A stretch of DNA of 64,000 nt, taken from assembly GCA_903813345.2 (NCBI GenBank), contig CAIIXF020000001.1, forward strand, positions 31,908,556-31,972,555, read 5' to 3'. Below the pieces are notes generated by a model. It did not search any database. It was not told the origin of the DNA and saw nothing but the letters and a program-made list of their open reading frames with translations. Below, piece by piece: positions 56,776 through 64,000 of the stretch. The first letter of the stretch is position 1, and the number at the start of each line of letters is the position of its first letter. This DNA comes from Owenia fusiformis. Lineage: Eukaryota; Annelida; Polychaeta; Sabellida; Oweniidae. A program made the translations under genes and the position numbers.

Positions 56776-57750
56776 CTATATATTCATGTTTGTAGTTGCA
56801 TTGAGCATGGAATAGACATTGAGCATGGAATCTCACATATGAGGTTCTCTGTGTGTTTGCCTCAAAAGCGGCATTGGCCTGATTCCAATTCCATAAGACC
56901 TCATTCGAAAAGATTGTAAACATTCCTGTGTCCATCAGTCAGACTCGTTTTTCAAATACCAGATTAAACACTGTCCAAGATACAAGCGACTTGTGAGACC
57001 AAATTTTGCCTCTGGCCAAACTATTTTCTGAAAAAGAACAGTGATGCAATCCCGTAATAAACCCCAGGGAAGCAACTATGTGTACAATTTTCATAGTTGT
57101 ACGTTTTCGTTTCGTCGTACTCACATGAGTCGGAAAATAGAAAATATGATTTTATGTTATTATTCCTTGTTATATTCCTTTATGAAAACACGGGACGATC
57201 GATACGTAAAGTTTTAGTGTATTGACCGATATTTGAACTTTGTACAGTAGGCCTACATCATCAATTATTCCATCATGCTTGTACGTTTTTCGCTTGTTTG
57301 ATAACGTAAAGTGCAATTCCTGGATCCTAAATAAATTAGCTAGATTTCTCCATTCATTCTTAACGATACATTAAATATTTTTGCTTGAATTTCTACAAGA
57401 CTTATAATGAGTACTTATGAGTAAATTTCAAGTGGAAATGAATGCGTATCGGGTAAACCCCCCCCATCCCAATTTTGGAATTTTGTGTCCCCTAGTAAAA
57501 TTGCCACGCTACGCCACTGCATAACACGCCTGTAGCCAGGTTTTGGTAAGGGGAGGGGGGATTACTGCAGTTTCTTTAAATTTCCAGGAAATCAGTTTAT
57601 GCATTCCGCTTATGTTTTTCATCTAAAAAACTTCGATACACTTTAAACCTTTTATTGACTATGAGATTGCACCATATAATCCCCAAAAAATATTTCTCAT
57701 TTTCAAGGATAATCTATGCATTTAACACCCAGGTATTTTTTATTTTTTAT

Positions 57751-57869
57751 GATGTCAGAGGAAATGGTCGTATATAAAAGGTTGTCAATATTTCGATGAC
57801 AAACTTTGTTTGGCTCGGCTAAGATGAAGCTCTCTTTTAAGAAGCGAAGTCGAACGTATGCAAAGGGTA
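57751..57869 (+). promoter_or_regulatory. Promoter-like cassette, copy 3, with TATA box
   Basis: It starts gatgtcagaggaaatggtcg, then tatataaaag (57771-57780), then ctaagatgaagctctctttt, aagaagcgaagtcgaacg and tatgcaaagggta. It matches copy 2 in order and spacing; the CRE is changed to gatgtcag. No coding sequence follows directly. Confidence 0.5.
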
Positions 57870-59660
57870 GATTTCAAATAATTTTTAAAACAAATTCTTT
57901 ATTATTAATTCATATTGGCCATATTGTGAATGTAGGACCTCTTGGAAACTGAACTTGATCAAATGAACATGGCTGTAAACTTTTTAGTTCACTTCAATAG
58001 TAAATACATTTATCTCTTCTATGTTTACTAGAAAAAAAAACTGAACAATATAATTATGAGTTAAATGAGTACAAGAGAACCAGAACACACAAGATCAAAA
58101 TGATCACCCAGTTTTAAGACACGGCCTTTCCATACACAACTGAATGGCTACACTGTAACAAATACCAGTTTCATCCACATCAACAACCTGTGATCAACAT
58201 CATGCAGAGAACAAACACAAGTTTATCATGTTGTTCACATAAAGCATAGCCTGCTCTCGTGCAATGGCGCAAGCAATAAAGCTGCGTAGTGTGGAAAATA
58301 CCTTTTACTTTTGAATATCAACAGTACATAAACATATGATTCATAATTAATGCCAGATACTATGAAAGGGTTGACTAAAACACAACATGTGATCTGTTAA
58401 ATATTAATTATAAACAAAGTTGTAGCTTAACAATAATACAGGGACTAACCCTCATAACAAAAATCTGAAAATGACCTTCAAACATGATCTCTCTAACAAC
58501 ACAGATTTACATTCAAAATTCAAAGGTTAATAACCTTAGTTTGCACTTGATGTAGCTACAGATCAGGACTGAATGGTGCTACTCTCAACTCATAGACTAT
58601 CAGTAAATATATATGTATCAGTAAATATATGTGTATGATTGTGAAGGAGCGTGATTTAATATAATATTTGGTGACTCGCTATATATAATTGATTGATGAA
58701 CCGAGATGAATTTACCAGAAAACTTGGACTTATCCTCAGATAACCTTGTACATTCACTCAGTATCAAGTATACATGTACTCTTTTCCAAGCATCTGCCAC
58801 ACAAACCTTCATAAGAGCATGTTCATAATATTCTATTTATATTTCTAACCAATCCCTAAGATTTCTAGGTCAGATTAGGTTAATGTGCTAATGTGCTAAA
58901 TTTAATAAATTAACCCATTAAGTAGTAAGTATATATTAATGATTGACTTTAGATTATCACTTGGATTAACCCAAATATCAGGGTCATTTAACTTAAGTCC
59001 CCATCTAACGAAAATATGTTTTTATCATTCATTCTATTTTTCATGACTTAAAAATCAGTTCAGAGTGTTTTGAAAAAAGGAAGGAAGCCCCTTAAAGGCA
59101 GAATCAGATCTATAGGGGGTGACAAAATTACAAGCAACTTGTCTAATTGACCAACCAATCTTTTCCTTACAATATCAAATACAATATCTCCAAAAAGATT
59201 CACAATGTGTAATACATTGGTGAAGTTATTAATGATTCAAAGTACAAAAGTGGGTGAAAAATGTTTAAATTCTCCCAAATAATAAAAATGGTAACCATTC
59301 TTATAGAAAAATAATGTATTATTGTAAAAATCTTTAGTTTTCCTGGAATAAAGTATGAACTTTTGTGTTTTTTAGAAAATAGACATGACAAGGAATGACA
59401 TGAGCCAAAAATATTTTAAAATTGGAACAATTTTTTGTTTAGCCTGCTTGCTATCTCTGATTCTCTCTTTAATTACCAATATAGCATAGATGGAGGAATT
59501 TTGCGATTAAAAAATAAAATTTCTTGGACATAATTGAACATAACTTGCCTTATTCATAGAGCATAGTGAAAATAAGCCGACTTAAGCCTATATTAGATGA
59601 TGTTATGCATACATGCGTGTTAAAACATAAAACTATTGACAAAAAAACAAAAAGTTCCTA
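57870..59660. other. Stretch without recognised features
   Basis: AT-rich DNA. ORFs at 58618-58812 and 59200-59391 are short and without features. Nothing is called. Confidence 0.55.
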
Positions 59661-59671
59661 AACATATCTAG

Positions 59672-60541
59672 TAGAGGTGTAACTCGCCAGAAAAATCCAA
59701 CTCGAGTTCAACTTGCCAAATATTTCCAAAACTCAAGTAAAACTCGAGTTCATTCATTCCGTCCAGTACATATTGTAAACCCGGGTATACAAAATTACTG
59801 TAACTTTAAGCGGCAAGATTCTCTGGTTTAGTCACATCAAAAAGGTGTTTAACACGTTGGGGCCATAAGAAAGTGTGGTATTCATTGCAGTTATCTCATA
59901 TTTCAATCAAAAACGATCTGGTATAGACGTCGCCGCATACGGTAAGGACGAGAGATCGCTAGAATCTAACCAAACAATATTTTAGAAAACCCAGAAGGGC
60001 CCCTCAAATTAATGAATGGTTTTCCCGGATTATCTTCATTATTTATACTAAAGACTGCTGTTTATCGATCTAAAGTTAAGACTTATGATCTTAATTTAAT
60101 GATAGATCATCTTTTTCATGTAAAAGTCGTGTAAACGACGTGAGAATAGGGGGACCATTTTTATTCAATTTTAGTGACTACTCTATTATCGCCCGCTAAG
60201 TTCCTTCGATATTCGATCTTTTTCTGATTTTTTGGTGTAACTCATCATTCCACGATATTTGTTGAACTTTGTGAAGCTTTCAGAGTGTTTTTTAGGTGAC
60301 GGGCGCTAAATATGGCGATCATTGGTATATTTATTCCACTAATGAAGTAATGTTGCACAATCTCTGGGACCCGAATTCATTTTACATGCTTGCAAGATAG
60401 GCGAAACTCGCGAGTTGACTCGAGTTATAGCTAGCTCGCGAGTTGAAATAGATTGCGAGTTTCTAGAGGACAACTCGAGCCAATGTATAGGCAGCTCTGA
60501 CGAGCTGTACTCGAGTTACTGACTCTGGAGTTACACCTCTA
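59672..60541. mobile_element. Non-autonomous hAT-type element with perfect 8-bp target duplication
   Basis: It starts tagaggtgtaactcg and ends with the inverse gagttacacctcta. Directly outside are two identical 8-bp copies of atatctag (59664-59671 and 60542-60549). An 8-bp duplication and TAGAGGTGT-type ends are diagnostic of the hAT superfamily. Near both ends actcgag/actcgcgag motifs are repeated, as expected of subterminal transposase-binding sites. The 870-bp interior has no transposase frame. Confidence 0.88.
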
Positions 60542-60549
60542 ATATCTAG

Positions 60550-61400
60550 ACTAGTACCGGAGCGTTTCCAGTTCACTGTGTTAACCAGGTCGCAGCGTTT
60601 CTTGAACATGAGAATGTCATCATTTTTAAGACTGGATTTTTGGTCATCAAATCACAATTACGATAATGTATGGTGTGTTGAAGCATTGAAATTTGACCAA
60701 AATATACGTTGGTGCTCTAGCCTCTAAGCTTGGCTAAATTAATCACACGTCTCGACAAAAGGGGTTTTGACCGGTAGAATGACAAATACGTTTATGAATT
60801 GTGATAACTATACTGCTCTTCCTAATTGATTCAAACGTCAACAGCCAGCCTTACCTTATTCTTCGGCCACAGAGTGTGGCCTTACACTATCGTCAAGCCC
60901 TGTTTGTTTTATTGCTTTTTACACTATCCCCTGTAGACTGTTGCTATGAATTAACTCAAATGTAATAAACATACCTTCATTGAACTTAGTATGTAGTCTT
61001 AGTTCATATGACCATCTACATCGGCTTTTATTTAGTCTCTTCTGAGAGCAATCTTTTGGAAAAGATCCTTTGGTAAAAACAGCCATTTTGTTTTTCACTA
61101 AATATCAACCTCAAGAGATGTTTTTATAAATGGCAGATTAAATGATTTTAAGTTTAGACGAAAGCATGCAATATCTCACAAAGGATAGTATTCATTTAGA
61201 TCTGCATTCTATTTGATGGAATATTCTCATTATGATTTTTTAAATAACATCTAAAAAACATTACCCCAGAATCAACGTTATCACTAGTGCACGGTGGTCC
61301 ACATGCGATGTCTTCTAGCCAAGTTATTTGGCTAGAGACTCGAGTAAAGTCAGCCAAGTGCAACATGAATATACATCGAATGGAAATAAGTAACTCATAC
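60550..61400. other. Stretch without recognised features
   Basis: No gene, RNA or clear repeat is recognised here. It may be the first intron of a minus-strand gene starting at 61521. Confidence 0.5.
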
Positions 61401-61408
61401 TTACTCAC

Positions 61409-61521
61409 TTCGAGAGCCATGTTAGATTTTGAAACTTATGCCTCTCAAACGGCGAAGTGAACAGCTCATCAATAGTGACCTTTGAAATCGAATTAAGTCG
61501 ATCCGCGTTCTGCTCGGACAT
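61409..61521 (-). CDS. Candidate first coding exon of an unidentified minus-strand gene
   Basis: The ATG at 61521 (aaaATG context, A at -3) opens 37 codons beginning MSEQNADRLNSISKVTIDEL and FTSPFERHKF. A donor gtgagt follows in phase 2; reading on would reach a stop at once. It is too short for most ORF finders. Phase 2 does not fit MNK exon A directly, so it is either a different gene or needs an intermediate exon. No family is recognised. Part of it is copied inversely at 61748-61780. Confidence 0.35.
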
Positions 61522-61780
61522 TTTCGTAAATCTCCGGAGGTTGTCCAAACCTAACTAATTCTCAAATTTCATTTCGTTCGTTGCGTATCTCGCACCTAGC
61601 AAACCGCCATATTGGAAATAGGTCTAAAAATCATTCACTCGATGAACAATTTACAAGTCTTGATCGAAAAAGAAGTATTTTAGCGCTCTAATACTTACAC
61701 AGATTGATGATACTGATGTAAGACACAGTTAGAGACCAAAAGTAAGCCGCGGATCGACTTAATTCGATTTCAAAGGTCAC
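61475..61780. repeat. 33-bp perfect inverted repeat duplicating exon sequence
   Basis: 61475-61507 (gtgacctttgaaatcgaatt ... ccgcg) and 61748-61780 are exact inverse copies, 240 bp apart. The left copy encodes part of the candidate exon (ADRLNSISKVT) and the right copy encodes the same words on the plus strand. Confidence 0.85.
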
Positions 61781-62106
61781 AATCATTCAGCTGTCAAAAT
61801 GCTCCGTGGGAAAGCTATCAAAATCCAAATAGCTTTCGCAGGAAGTAAACTCATAGGCCTACCTCTTATTCCCATAAGATCTATTGGGGACGGCTCATCA
61901 TTCCCGCCCGACAGTTTTCTTAGTCCGGAACGTTTCTTTATTTAGTTTCAGTAATGAGAAGCTCCGTCATGCATGTAAGAGCGTTTGGGTTGGACACCGT
62001 GAAGTAGGCTAATTATTTCAATTTCATTTGAATTTGATCAAAACAAATCAAAATTCTAAAGTAGGTCAAACTTCAGTGCACGTTTTACATGGCAGTTAAC
62101 AACACA

Positions 62107-62114
62107 TATAAAAG
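62107..62114 (+). promoter_or_regulatory. Possible TATA box
   Basis: Tataaaag on the plus strand, opposite in direction to the candidate exon at 61409-61521. No confirmed exon follows; an ATG at 62511 opens MELPKPPD before gtagtg, which is only weakly donor-like. Confidence 0.2.
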
Positions 62115-62719
62115 TTGCTGTGTGCATAATGTGCAACAATCATTCATTACAAGATTTTCCATGTAATTTCTTACAGCCAAGCGAATAAAAGTAAGAAATA
62201 CCTGATTTGGTAATACGGTTTCCATCCTGGTCCAGCCAGCATATCAAATTCGTAATCTCGAACTTTCGCGTCTGGTAGATTTCATTACTTTCATCTTGTC
62301 TTTCCTTTGTTATATTATTTTAAGATTTTATTATAATACAAATGATTATAAAATTGTCAATTAACTGCTTTATCTATCATTTTAGAAAATCCATGTAGAA
62401 AACATCGAAGTCTCGAAGAACGAGATTTCTGCTACCAAGTTTTTCATGTTTTGTTCGGAAAATATATATGCGAGTTTTTGGATACTACTAGACATAATTC
62501 GGCAGTCATGGAACTTCCAAAGCCTCCAGATGGTAGTGTATTTTTCATAACTAGAATCCCTCTATTGTCATATTTCTGATCGTAGGATAAATTCGTGTAC
62601 ACTTGTGATCAAAAGTTGCATGATTATTTTCTAAATCAAATCACAGATCAGTGAATGAGTGATTCAGGTGAACACTTAGGTCTAGCTTTCACTAGAGCAA
62701 TCTACACATAGATGTTGGC

Positions 62720-63062
62720 CAGGGGCCGTGAATTCGTACGATCCTCAATCCAATCAGGATAAATTTTATCTTTTACAATAAATCTTGGATTACTAATCCG
62801 ATAAATAGATCTATTTGGTGAATTCGTACAATCCGAGGATTGTGAGGGGGAATCCCCAAGATTTATCCATTTTACATTGGAATTCGGATAAAATTTATCT
62901 AAAAAGTAATCCACCTCAAGAGTTGGATTGAGATTTATCCTGAGATTAATCCTAGGATCGTACGAATTCACTGATTTTTTTTAATTCTTGGATTAATCCC
63001 ACAATGCATCATTACCATGATGAAATTTATCCAGATCGGAGCGTACAAATTTACCGCCCCTG
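62720..63062. mobile_element. 343-bp inverted-repeat element with cagggg ends
   Basis: The left end caggggccgtgaattcgtac and the right end, inverse of caggggcggtaaatttgtac, are imperfect inverted repeats. An internal pair (gaattcgtacgatcc and ggatcgtacgaattc) adds a second palindrome. Ends of this type suggest a hAT-like miniature element, but I see no matching 8-bp target duplication. Confidence 0.65.
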
Positions 63063-63737
63063 ATCATTTTGCAGTAAGATCTAAAAGGCTCAAAGAATAA
63101 TTCAGAAGACGAGACACCAAATTGGAAAATTTCAAAAAAGTGACCACCTTTCAAAACGTTCCTTATACAAAATATGCCTGCTTCCTCGTGACAAATTTTG
63201 CACTTAATTTATAGCTGAGATCTTCATCTTTCTATTTCTACTTGTTTGGTTCGATAAATAACCTATGGACGCAGTAATTTGACTTTTAATACAGCAAATA
63301 TTTTTCACTTGATCCTGGCTCTTGTGTGTCCAAATTAGAGAAGGGTCAGTCACGGTTCCGTTCGATTAACCACGGTTTTTGACCTTGCCTCACGGTTCTT
63401 CTGGGACCGTCTGATCACCAAGAACTCCAGAACGGTTCCATCACTCCCGGGGAAATACTTTATTTTCGTGCAGTGTAACATGAATCCCGATTTTTTGCGC
63501 AAATAATTACAGCTCTATTTAATCTAAATAGCGAATGAAAGTACCATTTAAACGACAATTGAACAACTTCAAACGATCCATTGGGTAATAAAATCGTTTC
63601 CTTGGATATTTCATTGTGCATTATTGGTTACTATGGGAATTTCAATTTTTACGTCATTTTATTTTGCTCTGCAGCGTATCCGTGTGAATGAAATGCTCTG
63701 TCATGCATGTAGGAGGGTTTGGGTTGGACACCGTGAA

Positions 63738-64000
63738 TGGTCATTGAAAAAAACATGATAGAATTTATCCAGGAGACATTATATTTTCAGTTTTGGCCCT
63801 TTTGCCATTTTAGTAATAGAGTAAAGGGAGGCAATATTGTCCATGTTGGTAATTGTCAGGCACTCAGTATATTTCCTCCCTGTCCTCTAAAGTAAAGTTT
63901 TCATTAATACATATGTTCTGGCATGTTTCGCCCATACATTTTATTTTTCCATATTTGGCAGCGCAGTCCATCATCATACTTTTAATATTCAACAAACAAC
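63738..64000. other. Right edge, nothing recognised
   Basis: No gene or repeat is supported in the last 260 bases. Confidence 0.5.

Larger units (their letters stand above)
55737..57519 (+). mobile_element. Degenerate hAT-type DNA transposon
   Basis: Perfect 14-bp terminal inverted repeats, cagtggcgtagcgt at 55737-55750 and its inverse at 57506-57519. A hAT C-terminal fragment lies inside at 55965-56159. The flanks share cata directly at both ends but not the 8 bp usual for hAT, so the target site is decayed or the ends are misjudged. The transposase tail is only about 230 bp from the left end in plus orientation. Most of the transposase has therefore been deleted and unrelated DNA added on its 3' side. 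Confidence 0.65.
61961..63737 (+). repeat. Direct 43-bp repeat pair
   Basis: 61961-62003 and 63695-63737 share tcatgcatgta, gggttggacaccgtgaa and the intervening bases with three differences. Probably two copies of a dispersed element. Confidence 0.7.

Overview
The window is AT-rich DNA from an invertebrate animal. Genes are split by GT/AG introns, intergenic DNA is long, and diverged transposons are common. The species cannot be named from this sequence. Domain content and repeat types fit a marine invertebrate (lophotrochozoan, cnidarian or invertebrate deuterostome), but that is inference.

Region 1 (1-24778, minus strand) can be read as one very large gene. Nineteen exons join in frame from a signal-peptide ATG at 24778 to the left edge, giving 2,680 codons with no stop, and the gene continues outside the window. 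The N-terminus resembles the MNNL domain of Notch ligands and is followed by a DSL domain. Canonical Delta/Jagged proteins have one DSL domain; here at least four alternate with a repeated unrecognised beta-rich domain, a peculiar YCCC EGF-like domain, and EGF arrays. The two large arrays hold 10 and about 20 units of about 42 residues. The cassette boundaries are phase-1 introns, so the gene appears to have grown by tandem duplication of an exon block (beta domain, YCCC EGF, EGFs plus DSL). This is the most interesting object in the window.

Region 2 (24.8-33.9 kb) holds no supported gene. It contains a cluster of fold-back repeats at 32.65-33.5 kb. Region 3 (33976-35485, plus) is the end, or all, of an unrecognised two-exon gene. 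Region 4 (about 39.7-45.8 kb, minus) is a clear MNK (MAP-kinase-interacting kinase) gene. Its ten coding exons are in perfect phase (572 residues) and retain DFD, the activation-loop threonines, the zinc cysteines, the basic eIF4G-type segment and the MAPK docking motif. Its 5' exons are unresolved.

Region 5 (52.6-64 kb) is dense in mobile elements. It has three copies of a TATA/CRE promoter-like cassette, a TA-flanked inverted-repeat element, a near-perfect 539-bp palindrome carrying a possible first exon in each arm, and a hAT element with a displaced transposase C-terminus. It also has a non-autonomous hAT-type element with a perfect 8-bp target duplication, a 343-bp inverted-repeat element, and a candidate first exon whose 5' part is duplicated in inverted orientation.

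Retroelement remnants lie in introns of the giant gene: two related reverse-transcriptase C-terminal fragments and one frameshifted LINE 3' end.
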